In this document: positions 9,718 to 22,019 of the stretch, piece after piece
How positions within the stretch are numbered: position 1 is the first letter of the stretch
Layout of the letters: the number at the start of each line of letters is the position of its first letter
DNA from: Anolis sagrei
Taxonomy: Eukaryota > Chordata > Lepidosauria > Squamata > Anolidae
Length of the DNA: 64,000 nucleotides
Direction: 5' to 3'
Assembly: GCF_037176765.1 (NCBI RefSeq)
Contig: NC_090022.1
Coordinates: 84,659,391 to 84,723,390 of the forward strand
Made by a program: the position numbers and the translations under genes
Notes under the pieces: generated by a model
Seen by the model: only the letters and a program-made list of their open reading frames with translations
The model's database searches: none
Told to the model about the DNA's origin: nothing

Positions 9718-12700
9718 TATATAATATATAATATAATATATAAATATTTCTTGGGACTTCACAAGAAGCTTCAAAAAGGGTTCTGCAGCTGAAAAAGTTT
9801 GAGAACCTCCACTCTCATGTGGTGAAATCCAAAGACAAAGAGGGAAAGTGGGAGAAGAAGACAGAAACCCAGACATTTTGAAAACAGCTATAAAATTGGG
9901 ACAACAGAAGATTCAACAAGACTGTAGCTGTCAAATTGGGACAGTTTGAGAGAATGGTCCTGAAGCATATCCACTTCAGCTAAGTCAAAAGTTATCATCC
10001 CTTTGATGATAACTTTTGTTTTCAGCTTTAATGCAGTTTTGCACACCTAAGGACAGCAGATTCTGTCTGATCACAGAAGCTAAGCTATCTTCTAAGAGTC
10101 TGAATCCTAATCTGGTTCCTTAAGAAACAACATGCTCATAGATAAAGTCTGCTGTAAATGAGCTTAGACAGCTGTCTTTTCTAAGCAGATTGTATAAGAG
10201 ATTTTAGAACCATACTCACTGAAACTTGCTACAAGAGAAGTACGGCAGTAATGATAAGTATCCATAATAACACCATTACAAACCCTCCCTATGTTAAAAG
10301 AACACTAATAGAATCACAGGGTCAATTCAAAACATACTGAAGTACACTTTGAATTCTTTTTCACACCGGCGTCCTCTTCTTTAAATTTCATTTCACTTTT
10401 TACGTGTCTTAAATTCCCTGAACCTTCAGTCTAGTCTCAAGGCATCTCTCTGTATTGTTATACTAAATTATTTTATTGCAGTCTTCATTTTAATATATGA
10501 AATAAGACTTCAATATAACACACTCTAGGGGGCTCCAAGGTATCGATTCCATAGTAGATCAGATTCATTAGTCTATCAGTGCCTTCCAATCATTCCTCAA
10601 CCAATTACTACATTTCACCAAACTCTGACATTATCCTAATAAGGGCTTATTCTATAATTAGAAAAAAAAAAACCATTATTTATCACTTGTAAATATTATG
10701 GGCTGCAATGTAGCCACAAATTACGGATATAGTTTTTAAATAGTTCCAAGTTTGGAAAAATAAAGCCCTAGTTTATAAAGTTCATTTCCTTCTTAACCTC
10801 ACCCCACCCCCGTTGTGTGTGTGTGTGTGTATACATACACACATGCACTTTAAACAGAAATTATGAGATCAAACTGATATGATCTAGTACACAACATTAG
10901 AGCTTTATGAAAAGTGAAAGTAAACCAGGAATCTGGATTTGAATCAAATAGGCTGTGTATTTATGTCACAGATAAAGTCTGAAAACTTAAAACTTGATAG
11001 GACAAAGAACCAAGAAAGAAAGCTGAAAAAGAGGAGCCAAATAGTAGAAAATAAGCAAGGACAAAACATTGAGTCCTTAGTTTGGTTCCAGGACTGCCCC
11101 CCCCCCCCCCCCAAATCCCAAATTCCTAGCTTTGCCCATACCTGACTTAGATGCTTCCCAACTTTCCTAATTTGGAGTGCATGCCCACCAGTCATCACCC
11201 AGTGAGAAGTGTTACATTTCTGTTTAAATCAATGAGAGAGAATTATGTTGTTTACAATATGTTATTGACGGCAACTCCTCCAACCAGCATTGCCAAGAAC
11301 AGGGAGTTGCATTTTCAGAATACATTCAGCCTTCCACATTTTTGAGTTTCATTTTCGCTGATTTTGTTATTCATGAATTTGATTAAAATGTTTTCCATAG
11401 GACATTGACAGAGTCATGCTGGAGGACCTAGAGATTTCTAGTGAGAACAACTCTCTAGGAATTTCTAAAACTTTGAGTTCAGTTCTATAGTCATGTTCCA
11501 GCAGATGTTGACCATAAAATTGTTGACGGCTTAGACATTTCTAGAGAGGTATTCTCTCAGATAAGCAAATAGATTTTTTTATTCACAGTTTTTCACTTTC
11601 GGAGCGGTCTTGTGGAGAGCTGACTGTAATCGGAGGGCCTCATGCTTCCCATCTTTTATCTAAACCAATGTGAAATGGCAAGTGAAATACTGTGATCCAC
11701 CAAACTGAACATAAACTATTGAATTAGACATGACACTCTATCATAAAAGTCTTGCTTATTGGGTTGTATGGCCCTAAGAATGAAAACCCTAGCAAGTTAT
11801 ACTGACGTCATCACACTGGTGAAAATAAGCGTGCTAGGAAGCTTAGAGCCTTCTTCAGGGATTGAGCCTCATGTCAGCCACCACACAATGTTGTGCGACT
11901 TCCGGCTGTGGCTACATCCCCAACTAGGGTGGAAGCATCCTTGCATGCTTCCCTTCAAGCACAGGAGCCTTCTACCCTGTTTGGGTACACTTCCCCTGTG
12001 TAATGGAGAAGCATCGCTGTTCGGGAGCTGCATGCAGTGCAACAGAATTGTCTCTTGTGACTCTGTTTACCCATTAGGTAAAAAAGGAAGCCTAGGTGAC
12101 ATCTCCCAGTGTATGTCATAAACAGGTTTTCCACAGTTGAACATTTTATTGGATGAAAAGTACTAAATCCTGTAGTTGTGCCTAAAACACAGTGGGAGCA
12201 AAGGCGTCTACATTCAGAGGGAGCCTACATTCAGCAGCTTCAATTTGGAAGTGCCTTTTTCCCCCTGAAGACTGACTGCCCCAGAGGTCAAAAACAGATC
12301 CCTTGCCTATTTTTAGCAGATTCCATGTTTGCAACATCCTTATTTAGCAACCCAGCATAACAAGGGACTGGGCATGTTTATATCATTATGTGTGTGAGGG
12401 TTTGGAGGAGACTATGACAAGAAATGTATTCATGAAACATATTGCTTTGCTTCACACCAGCCAGGCAATGACAACTGCTTCTCTTATCCTTCACAAAGGC
12501 TTAAAGAAGACTGTAATAAATAGCCTCTCTTCATCCAACAGGTTTTTCCTACTCTCCCAGTTATCCCCAGTCTTATGCTCTTAATAGTTGCAGAGGAAAG
12601 AAAGTGCAACCTACCAGTCATGCATTCATTTTCCTTGTCAGGCTTCCCTTTCCTGCTGGACCAGAGAAATACCAGCGTGGCTCTTTTCTGCGCAGAAGCA

Positions 12701-13383
12701 GCCAGCCAAATTTTATCTCTAGAATCATCCTAGTATACATTCAAACAACATATCAAGTACATTCTGCCACTATGTTTAATCAAATGCAGTGCAATGCTTT
12801 GTCAGGTATACGGCAAGCTAGAGGCATAACAGGCAGTTGCAACTTTCTTTAAGTAAGCATGCAGGATCCTAATCTAGATATGTCCACCATGCACAGGTGA
12901 AATTCTTTATGGACAGGTGCCCTCTTTGGATTACCAAGACTGGGATTCAGTCAACTGTGTTATTTCGCTGTGTACATTTCTTTTGTTTGCAATGGACATG
13001 AGAAAACAGATGGATGGTGCCAGTGAAGCCCTCAGAATGGTGAACCTATCCTGGAGGTTTCTTGGCAAGACTTGTTCAAAAGACGTTAGCCTTTACCACC
13101 CTTTGACCCTTGCCCAAGGCCTTCCAGTGGGTTTCCATGATAGAAAGGAGATACAAACTATTGTCTTCTGAGTCATAACTCAAATCACTAAACCACTACA
13201 CCCCTTTTTGTAATGTAGATTGATTTTGTTCTGGTATGCATGCTTCTAGAAAGGATTGGAGCCACCCAGCATAACAAGTACTTTAAATGTGCTTCCCTTC
13301 ATTTGTTCCTCACCCCCACAATCACATACATTCATCTTCCAGCCATATGGCATGAACATGAAGAAAAAAAATACTTTTTTTGA
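9718..13383. other. Long stretch without a recognised gene
   Basis: Only short open frames occur, none with family resemblance or codon structure that convinces. There is a perfect hairpin at 9986-10018, a short GT repeat near 10814, and a poly-C run at 11097. A degenerate Sauria-type SINE end may lie at 13130-13200. The TTTTTTATTCACAG... region near 11575 resembles a decayed Tigger-type end but is too short to call. Confidence 0.4.
9986..10018. other. Perfect hairpin, 13-bp stem and 7-nt loop
   Basis: CAAAAGTTATCAT, loop CCCTTTG, ATGATAACTTTTG. The two arms are exact reverse complements. Confidence 0.85.
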
Positions 13384-13460
13384 TACCTATTTATTTATTT
13401 ATTTCCTATATTTATAACCCGCCCTTCTCCCTCCGAAGGGGGACTCAAGATTATCTATGT
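13384..13460 (-). mobile_element. L2 3'-tail fragment
   Basis: (TTTA)n followed by the inverse of the L2 3' end (TATAACCCGCCCTTCTCCCT, then GGGGGACTCAAGA). Confidence 0.6.
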
Positions 13461-13502
13461 AGGAGTGGCCAAATCAGGTGAGAAAACTGGGCTAGGAAAA
13501 GG

Positions 13503-13567
13503 GTTTATTATTATTATTATTAGTAGTAGTAGTAATAGTAGTAGTAGTAATAGTAGTAGTAGTAGTA
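13503..13567. repeat. (ATT)n / (AGT)n compound microsatellite
   Basis: Tandem ATT units pass into tandem TAG/AGT units. Confidence 0.9.
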
Positions 13568-13784
13568 TCCCACTTTCTCTCTCTAAAAAAGAGATTCAAA
13601 GCTGCTTACTAGAAAACCAATGCAATACAATTTAAAACCTAAAAATATACAAACATTAAAACAGAATTAAATATTAATGGTATTTAAAAAAACAGTTAAA
13701 ACTGATTAAAATCTATTAGTAGCTAAAAGCACAGCATCCACTAATTGGTTCTTAAAAACCTTCTACTTTTAAAGCCTTCCTGAA

Positions 13785-14240
13785 TATTTATTTGTTTGTT
13801 TGTTTGTTTGTTTGTTTGCGTCACTTTTATCCCATCCTTTTCAGCCCGAAGGTGACTCAGGGCAGCATACAGAATAGCAACAGTTAGATGCCCCATACAC
13901 ATACATGTATCAGTTAAAAGAAATAAAATACATCATACAATCTATAGAAAACCATAGAAACTATAAAAACTATTTAAAAAACTATAGAAAATGAATAAAA
14001 AGGTTTTAGCCTGCCCCCTGGAGGGCCATCCTGACTTCCCTGGGAAGAAGGGAGTTCTACAGTCGAGGGGCAGCCACCAAAAAGGAAGGCCTGCTCTCTT
14101 GTTCCCACTAACCGAGCTTGAGATGGAGGTGGGACTGAGAAAAGGGCCTCTCCTGGGAACCTCAGGGCCCAGGAAGGTTCATACAGGGAGATGCAATCAG
14201 CCAAATAGCCTGAACCCAAGCCAATTTCAATCTCCTCTGC
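13785..14240 (-). mobile_element. L2-type LINE 3' fragment with end of ORF
   Basis: Starts (plus strand) with (TTTG)n and the inverse L2 3' UTR. Beyond that, the minus-strand frame reads FPGEALFSVPPPSQARLVGT and REQAF, aligning with the C-terminal SSGEALLSIPPASQVRLAGT and RDRAF of the intact L2 ORF at 6268. It is diverged and frameshifted after that. Confidence 0.7.
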
Positions 14241-14779
14241 CTGTGCATAATGGCCCAGTATAGAACAGACTCTTGAAATATAAAGTACAGTAATGCAGCA
14301 TTGAATGAAAGCTACAGATTGAACTTGCCATCAGTGGGCTACAACTCCCAGAATCCTAGTGTCAACATGATTCCTAATTTCAAGCAGACTGCCTATCCAT
14401 TACAGTATAGCAAAACAGAACAAGGAGGCCTGCTTCCATGCACTGCATCTCGAATTACAAATTCCTGCTTACTGAATCTACCAGAGAGGCTGAATTTATA
14501 CGGCTATGAGACTGGAATTCCATTACTTTTGGGAAAAGGTTTCATGGGCCAAAAACATCTCCTTGTTGTTCAGTCAATCACCTTATTTCCATCTTTTTCC
14601 CAAATGTGGTAATCAAGGCAGTATTTATAATGGAAAGAATCACAACTAAATCCATATACAATCAAAACATAAAAAATGCTAAGATTAAAAAAAATCTATT
14701 TGTAGAATTAAAACCATATAAAAATACATTTAAAAGTATAGATTAAAAACAGTACATCACTATCAATCCATTATATAAA
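14241..14779. other. No gene recognised
   Basis: A short ACAACTCCCAGAATCC motif at 14340 is typical of decayed hAT MITEs. Nothing else is recognised. Confidence 0.35.
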
Positions 14780-15030
14780 GCCCATTGTCATATGTTGGTT
14801 CCCAAATACATGCTGGAAAGGAAATATTCACCTAACAAGGAAAGGAAAAGAAGGAAGGAGCCATCTAGCCTCCAGAGGAAGCTCCAAAATGTAGGAGCAA
14901 CCACAAAGAAGGCCCTCCCCTGGGTTGCCACCAAATGTGTCTATGGAGGTGGTGGGAATAAGAGAAGGGCTTCCTGTGAAGATCTTAGCATTCAGGCAGG
15001 ATCATACAGGAAGATACAAGCCTTCAGATA
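14780..15030 (-). mobile_element. Degenerate L2-type fragment
   Basis: Contains the inverse of the L2 C-terminal coding region in decayed form (AGAAGGCCCTCCCCTGGG, TCATACAGGAAGATACAAGC), parallel in layout to 14040-14200. Confidence 0.4.
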
Positions 15031-16639
15031 ACCAGTTCTGTTGAAAGAAAAGGACAGAAGCACTTCAGATATACACAAGCCATTTCTGTCAGAATTCAAA
15101 GTAGTTTTCCATTAAGCTCTTCCTTTCCAGCGATTTTATGTCCATGCTACCAGTCCTACGGTATCAGCACATATTTCACATAAGAACTTATGGTCCTCCA
15201 GATAGCTTTGGACTCTAGTTTCCACTGCCATGACCAATTATGAAAGATGGCATTTCATCATTTGGATGACCACAAATTCATGCTGAAGAACTCTGACTTT
15301 GTCAGGCACTCTAGTTGGCAAGCTATGTGGCACTGAACCTCTGGCAAGAGCATAAAGATAACCAAAGACATGTACACCAGGGGAGATTGTTAACTTGCAA
15401 TACTCGTACAATAAGAGCTTGAGTTTACCTATATTTTCCTTACGTGGGTGTAATGGCTTGCTTAGATGTGTTTATTTCACACCTAGCTTTCTGTAAGTTG
15501 TTCAAGGATGCATAAATTATACTTGGAACAATACTTATCTTAAATAGAGCAAAATAACAAAAAAAAGAATAACACTTTATTTATATTCCACTCCTCTCAC
15601 CCCGAAGCAAGTACATAAACATGCAGGACTTTGATGTAGAAGTGAAGCACTTGAAATTTTCCTTCATTTGTAATTCAATTTTTTGCCTCAAAAGTTAAAA
15701 GCATTTCCCTTTCATGGAATCGTGTCCATGATGCCTTCGTGGAATTGTGCCCATGAGCAGGTGTTCATTTCACATCTTCCTTATGTAATACTATGCCAGG
15801 ATTGTAAGTGATCCTTATCTTGGAATGATTGTTAAGAACACAACTAAATCAGCTTCTTTTTCCTCCTACCCACTCATCTGCCTTCTGGCACAATCACCTT
15901 CATATACATATGTATATCTTTAATGAAAGTTTGATATGATAACTTTGGCTATATCCGCTCCTTGTGTAATATTAGGTAAACACATTCCAGGAAAAAGTGG
16001 GTAAGGCTTTTGATTAACCTGTGCATGCAAAATAACTTGTGTTGTCTCTAAAATAAACATTTTGTGATCTCTACTTTTCAGCAGTTAACATAATTTATCC
16101 AATGTTCTTCCTCATAGCAAGGAGGCGAGGAAGGTGTTTTGTTGACTTCAGGGCTTTTGGGGAGGGCAGAGGCAAGTGCTCATTTCCTGACTCTACCCCA
16201 TTCAGTCTCTACTATCGTTCTTTGTTGTTAAGTACAGCTTCTAAATTAAAAAGTACTTCAAAAGCAAGGAGAAAGGGTGAGAACAAGGAGGAGTTTAGAA
16301 GGCAACTACAGAAAGCAAGAAAACTGGACAGTGTCATGGATCAGCTCCATGTCAGTGATAAGGTCATGTGGCACCAGACCACTGGTTTAAAGATAAAATA
16401 GTGAACCTTGTCTAATAGAGGAAGGAATTGATATCTGACATTCTTTCTTTGGTGGGGTTACAGGGCTCTGACTGCCTCATAACTGAACTTTTTTAAAAAA
16501 CCAAGATCCTGCCTGTACTTTCCACAATGAACAGAAATGCATGGAATTGAGATCTGGGAAAGGGAGTGAGGTTACATAACACTTTCAGATATTGTAAACT
16601 TACCCCAAGCTGCATTGAACATAAATCCTTTACAGCAGC
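15031..16639. other. No gene recognised
   Basis: A short L2-like tail remnant may lie at 15575-15605. The 99-codon frame at 16102 has no family resemblance and no splice context and is probably chance. Confidence 0.35.
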
Positions 16640-16805
16640 TCTGTAAAGTAAACGGTCTTGCTGTTATAGGCCATTGACTCAATTCTGACTTAGAGCGACT
16701 CTCTCCTAGGGTTTTTGTAGCAAAATTTATTCAGAAGAGGCTTTGCCTTCCTTAGAAGCTGAGCAAATCTGGCTTGCTCAAAGTCTCCATGTAGGTTTCC
16801 CATGG
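16640..16805 (-). mobile_element. Sauria-type SINE fragment
   Basis: In reverse this follows the Sauria SINE body: the inverse of the AGTCGGAA..GACTTG region, then TTCAGAAGAGGCTTTGCCTT and GGTTTCCCATGGCTG. Diverged. Confidence 0.5.
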
Positions 16806-17436
16806 CTGCGTAAATCCTGGTATTTTGGAGACTTAGGCCAACATCTAAACAAGAGTGTCATGGTTTCTCCTATGTAATAATTGTTAAATCAGTCTTATTT
16901 TTGCCATATTATAGATGAGAAGCAAGTTTCAGAGTGTGAACACCCTCACTCATAACTCAGCCTGGTGGTGAAATGTCAGCCTTTTTACTGTAATGTGTTT
17001 TTAGAGTAAAATCTATAGCTCAGTGTGCATTTTAGAGGCCATTGATCCCCAGACATACAAGAATGGCAGTGGCTCCCACTTCAAGGTACTGGTCTTGACT
17101 ATCTAGCACTACTACAGCCAGGATATGTGAAGGACCATCTGCATTCAAATGTTGCTGGACTGAAGCTCCCATCATTCCCATGACTGATAGGGATTGCAAC
17201 TCAATACCAACTGGAGGGCTATATAGTCCCCATGACTGCATTAGAAAGGATTAGTTACCTCAAGTGATGTGCAATGTCCAACAACTACCGCTCCATGGAT
17301 CTGTTGAAGGGTAGCATTGTGTCCCCACGTAAATGAGAGTGGTTCTAGCTGTCCTGTGGCACTCAGACGAGATAAAAGAAGTTTCCTCCTCAGCACCAAC
17401 GCTGAAATAAGATGCAATTGCCAAAATAATCAATGT

Positions 17437-18099
17437 CTATAGGGCAATGGGGAGCCCCTGGTGGCGCAGTGGGTTAAAGTCCGGAGCTGCTGAGCTTTTT
17501 GACCGAAAGGTTGCAGGCAGGCACGTAGCCGGGGGGGGGGGGGGCTTGAGGGGCTTCACCCCCCCCCCCCCGAAATTCTCATGGTGGTTCGCAAAAAGGC
17601 CTTACTGGTGCATTATTTAAACTGTTATGTTTATTCATATCATGATCTGATCACCATACTCAATATAGGGAGTATTGGGGTAATGATACAAAAGATTTGC
17701 TAGGCTAGACCCTCTTTCACTCAGACTCAGCCCCCCCGAAACTCAGCCCCCCCGAAACCCCCCCTCTGAAAAAAATTCAGCCCCCCCCCAAACGAAATCC
17801 TGGCTACGGGCCTGGTTGCAGGTTCGAATTTGGGGAGCGGTGTGAGCTTCCGCTATCAGCCCCAGTTTCTGCCAACCTAGCAGTTCAAAAACATGCAAAT
17901 ATGAGTAGATCAATAGGTACTGCTCCAGCGGGAAGGTAACAGCGCTCCATGCAGTCATGCCAGCCACATGACCTTGGAAGTGTCTACAGATAATGCCGGC
18001 TCTTCGGCTTAGAAATGTAGATGAGCACCACACTCTTGAGTCGGCCATGACTGGACTTCATGTCAGGGGAAAACCTTTACCTTTACTATAGGGCAGTGG
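17437..18099 (+). mobile_element. tRNA-derived SINE (family A) with target-site duplications, split by a hAT element
   Basis: Flanked by CTATAGGGCAATGG (17437-17450) and CTATAGGGCAGTGG (18086-18099), a 14-bp target-site duplication with one mismatch. The head (GGAGCCCCTGGTGGCGCAGT) is interrupted at GTTGCAGG by the hAT element 17518-17814 and then resumes GTTGCAGGTTCGAATT. The tail ends GTCAGGGGAAAACCTTTACC. Confidence 0.92.
17518..17814. mobile_element. Non-autonomous hAT-type element ('CAGGCCCGTAGCCAGG' family), copy 1
   Basis: Termini are CAGGCACGTAGCC and GGCTACGGGCCTG, near-perfect inverted repeats. The flanking 8-bp duplication is GTTGCAGG (17510-17517 and 17815-17822), the hallmark of the hAT superfamily. 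The interior has long poly-G/poly-C runs and no coding sequence. Confidence 0.9.
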
Positions 18100-18814
18100 G
18101 TGGCAGGGAGGTAGCATCTTGCCGTTCACATTAGGCAACGAAAGGTCTTGGCCCATTCCTTGTGTATGTATATACTAGTATTGCCTACAGTACAGAGGTA
18201 CAAGCATCAGGACTGAAAAAGAAGAAATGCTAGTCCAGTGAATATATGTTTAATAATTTTTGATGAGAAAATCCAACCTGACTTCCAGAGGCTTATCTTG
18301 AGAATTGGCATACAAGAGCATCGATAAATTATACACTACATTTAGTAATTAACTATTGCTTCCTTGAATATCCATCCCTCCAGCTTCTTCCATAGCTGAG
18401 ATAATTGCATCTACGCAATGCAGGTGCCTGCCATGTTAAAGGAAGATTTTAACTGCCTATTTCCTTTTTATGTTGCACCCATCTTTCTCTGAGGTTGATT
18501 GTTGTTATATATAGCCTCCCAGAGACAAACTGATCTGCTGGTTACAGCAGTTTCAGTCTAAAACTTGCAGCCTACATTTTCAGATTATGTCTTCCACTGA
18601 CTAAGAATAAGAGCCTAGCCCTAGCATTCACCCCCCTAAGAAGCACAGTAGGAGTCCAGTTTTCAAACAGTAGAGTTAAAGCACTTTGTTATTATGTTGA
18701 TTTCCTTCTACAGTGTGAAAGTACAGAGAAATAAACTAGTTTATTCTTCAGGGCCTCAGTAAACTACCAAACCCAGGATTCTGATAGGTGGAGTCAGAAT
18801 TATTCTATTGTTGA
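18100..18814. other. No gene or repeat recognised
   Basis: AT-rich sequence without a named family. Confidence 0.35.
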
Positions 18815-18925
18815 CAAACTTTAGGCATTCAGGTATTTTGGGTTTCAGCTTCCAGAAGCCCTAGCCAGCATGGCCAATGGTTAAGAATTCTGAGAACTGA
18901 AGTCCAAACATTTGAAAGGGGGGAA
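18815..18925. repeat. Palindromic hAT-type MITE remnant
   Basis: CATTCAGGTATTTTGGGTTT ... AGAACTGAAGTCCAAACATTTG is a decayed inverted repeat of the same type as 21598-21728. Confidence 0.45.
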
Positions 18926-18967
18926 AATCAGAGAAACACTGACACGGATACAGTCTCTTTATTATTT

Positions 18968-19390
18968 AAATAGTATGACTATGAGGAGCGGCTTAAAGAG
19001 CTGTGCATGTTTAGCCTGCAGAATAGAAGGCTGAGAGGAGACACGATGAGGGCCATGTATAAATATGTCAGGGGAAGTCATAGGGAGGAGGGAGCAAGCT
19101 TGTTTTCTGTTGCCCTAGAGATCCGGATGTGGAACAATGGCTTCAAACTACAGGAAAGGAGATTCCACTTGAACATGAGGAAGAACTTCCTGACTGTGAG
19201 AGCTGTTCAGCAGTGGAACTCTCTGCCCTATGGAGTATGGAGGAGGTTCCTTCTTTGGAGGCTTTTAAACATAGACTGGATGGCCATCTGTCAGGGGTGC
19301 TTTGAATGTAATATTCTGCTTCTTGGCAGGGTGTTGGACTGGATGGACCACAAGGTTTCTTCCAACTCTATGATCCTTTGATTCTAGATA
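18968..19390 (+). mobile_element. CR1 LINE 3' end
   Basis: Reads GAGGAGCGGCTTAAAGAGCT, GAGAGGAGACACGATGAGGG, then ends TTGGACTGGATGGACCACAA and TATGATCCTTTGATTCT, the CR1 3' terminus with its ATTCTATG-like tail. The 124-codon frame at 19007 is part of this fragment, not a host gene. Confidence 0.8.
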
Positions 19391-20221
19391 CAATAAAATG
19401 TTTAAATAAACTTGTATTATTAAAATTCTGCTCAAATTCTCTCTATCTTGCCCCTATTTTAGAGTTGATCATCTTAGATTTTTAAGTGGTTTTTGTTTCT
19501 CTTCCCCTGTGTTACTGAAATCTGACTTTTAGTTTGAATCATTTCCTCTTCCTGTTCAACACAGACCTTATTGTTACTCGTTCCTTATTGCAGAGAGTGA
19601 GGAGTGACATGCTACTGCATTTTATTTTTCATTAATACTATGGCGCTGCAGTAAAAATCACTATGTTTTTTTAAAATAATAATAATAATAATTACCAGAA
19701 TAATAATTATTCTGGTACATGAGCAGAGCTGGTATGAAGCAATGCAAAATGCGTAGGCTAAGAAGATAGAAAATGCTTCATGGGCGCATCTTGTTTAATG
19801 ATTTTGTGCTTTGATAGTTCATATGAAATAGGACTGCAATAAAGTTGCACTCAAATGGCTACAAAAAGCACAGATAAGAGTGGAAATGAGGACAACAGAG
19901 AAAGTACTGACATCCTGTAACTTGCATTCATTGTAACAACTGAGTAAAAGAGATTGTTTGAATTGCAAAAGACATGGCTAGCATGCAAGCAATGTCCTCT
20001 CCTAGCCCAAATTGGAATACACTTAGTATCCAGCAGGTGGAGCCCCATATTTCTCAAAGTTGACGCGGACCATTTAACAGCATCCACCTGGCTCTTTTCC
20101 AGTATAGCTTGTTTAGAGAAACTCAGACTCTGTACACATATGTTCATTACTTGTTCCATTAATAGATAACAACCGCATTTGTGTAATTGTAGCACAAACT
20201 GCCGTGGGGCTATAAAACAGC
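19391..20221. other. No gene recognised
   Basis: An (AAT)n run sits at 19675. Otherwise I see nothing I can support. Confidence 0.35.
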
Positions 20222-20400
20222 ACTTTTTGTAGTGGTTTGAATACTGGGCTACGATTCTGGAGACCACGGTTCAATTCTCTCCGAAGACATGGAAATCCAC
20301 TGGTTGACTTTGGGTGAGTCGCATACTCTCAGCCCCAGAAAACTCTGTAATAGTCACCTTAGGGTCACCATAAGTTCCATGGCTTTGGAAAGTCACATTT
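20222..20400 (+). mobile_element. Sauria-type SINE
   Basis: Reads GTAGTGGTTTGAATACTGGG, GGTTCAATTCTCTCC (B-box region), ACTTTGGGTGAGTCGCA and GGGTCACCATAAGTTCCATG, the usual order in Sauria SINEs. The 3' terminus is missing. Confidence 0.65.
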
Positions 20401-20489
20401 TTAAGTCCCACATGACTTAGGGTTAGGGGTTAGGGTCTGCAAACCAGCATTCTGGGACACCTGATAGTGGTCCCAAACTTGTGTGTGTG

Positions 20490-20690
20490 TGTGTGTAGCA
20501 TGGATGTCCACAGTTTGAATCTCTGCTCAGCTATTTAAAAAACTCCTTTGTGACTTTGGGCAAGTCACACTCTCTTAGCCTAAGGGGGAGGCAATGGCAA
20601 ACACCTGCTAAATAAATCATGCCACAAAATCCTAAAAAAATGCTATAAAACAAAGGTGACTAGAAGGCACATAACAATATCAATAGTCCA
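20490..20690 (+). mobile_element. Sauria-type SINE, second copy
   Basis: Reads GTTTGAATCTCTGCTCAGC, CTTTGGGCAAGTCACACTCT, GGCAATGGCAAACACCTG and ends GAAGGCACATAACAATATC, a BovB-like 3' tail. Confidence 0.7.
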
Positions 20691-21489
20691 GAAAAGTAAC
20701 TTTTTCAAGTTCTGTCTCAGACTCATGAGCAGAGGAGGACTAGTCCTTGCAAATGTTCTCCAGGGACTTGCCACTACTGGAGACAAAGTGTAAAACTGGG
20801 TAAACATTTAATGCTTAAGAAGTCTGGGGTCTTGACATCATTGTGCACAGACACAAAGAGAACAAAGCTTGCCTTTCCCTGATTACTCACTCTGTGGGAC
20901 CCGCTGACAGATTATTCCTGTATGGAATATAGCCCTTGATGGGGAAAGGTGGCTTAACTCTTAACATTATTTTTCAATGGACAGAAGAGTTACATTTTTT
21001 AAATTCTGATCAAGCACCCTTTGTTGTAGGGGTGGAAAATTATTGGTCATTGTTGGCATGTTGGGAATTGCACTCCAACAATCTCTGAAGGGTCACACAG
21101 TTCCCACCTCTGCTTCATCTGGTGCTCAAGAGGTGGTAACTGAAGGACCAGAGGCGGCCATTGCAGTGTTTATAACAACTGCCATGCTAGCCGTTGCGCT
21201 GCTTTGTTAAAAGGTGTTTACTTTGTGCTTTCTTCCTGCAATTCTGGTTTAGAACACAAAGACTAAACAGAAAATGTCGGAAGCTGTCTACAAGACATAT
21301 CTCCTCTTTAGATATTTGTGGTTTATCTGCGGGAGCTCACCTCTATTTCTTATGAAAAAAAGGATTGGCGAGAAAGCTTCAGTGGACACACCTTTTCCCC
21401 CATGATAACTCTTTCAAGAGTGAATTTCCCTTCGGAGGGATAGATTTTTCTCACTTCCTGTTGTGTAACCCCCATTCTTAACTATGAAT
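20691..21489. other. No gene recognised
   Basis: Around 21030-21090 there is a decayed hAT-MITE motif (GGGAATTGCACTCCAACAAT). Nothing else is supported. Confidence 0.35.
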
Positions 21490-21536
21490 CATTTATACAT
21501 TGTATGTTTGTAACTCAGGGACTGCCTGTACAAAAC
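21490..21536. mobile_element. Tigger-type DNA transposon end
   Basis: TTTGTAACTCAGGGACTGCC followed by TGTA resembles the inverted terminal repeat of Tigger-like elements (TACAGGCAGTCCC in reverse). Only one end is seen. Confidence 0.45.
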
Positions 21537-21597
21537 ATACTGTATATAGCAAGAGTAAACTTTTAGCACTAATTCTGCTACTTGGAACAACTCAGTA

Positions 21598-21728
21598 GTT
21601 TCTAACCTTTGGGCCTCCAGGTGTTTTGGACTTCAGCTCCCACAGTTCCAAACAGCTGGGAAGCTGGCTGGGATTTCTGGGAATTGAAGTCCAAAACACC
21701 TGAAGGACCAATGGTTGGGAACCACTGT
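21598..21728. repeat. Palindromic hAT-type MITE
   Basis: CTAACCTTTGGGCCTCCAGG, TGTTTTGGACTTCAGCTCCC and, after a short centre, GGGAATTGAAGTCCAAAACA, CCTGAAGGACCAATGGTTGG. The two halves are reverse complements with a few mismatches. Confidence 0.75.
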
Positions 21729-21957
21729 AATAGCTAAAAGCCCAAAATGGGGGCTACTGAAACACAAGAGAGAGACACTGAGCATACTTGGGGAAAACTC
21801 AAGGTTTGGATGGGTTGAAATACCCTTCAGAAAATAAATACAAGAGGGCTCTCCTTGTCCATATTTTGCTTTTAGGCACAGGGCTAGGAGAAAGATGGTT
21901 ACTGTTACAGTTACTATCAACAGAAACAGTGATATTAAACAATTGGATCCCAATGTC

Positions 21958-21959
21958 TT

Positions 21960-22018
<59 letters not shown>
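21958..22018 (+). repeat. (CTGT)n-(CT)n-(AT)n compound microsatellite
   Basis: Three successive simple repeats are read directly. Confidence 0.95.

Positions 22019-22019
<1 letters not shown>

Noticed and set aside
11097-11112. Poly-C/poly-G runs here and at 4839, 4913, 23130, 23344, 27045, 50010, 56249
   Set aside because: Simple homopolymers; those within hAT copies are discussed there, the rest have no further context and may be length errors.
16102-16401. 99-codon frame with a basic C-terminal half
   Set aside because: No family resemblance, no splice sites that fit and AT-rich context; probably chance.
19007-19381. 124-codon frame, and the similar frame at 38742
   Set aside because: Both are CR1 3' ends read through; not host genes.
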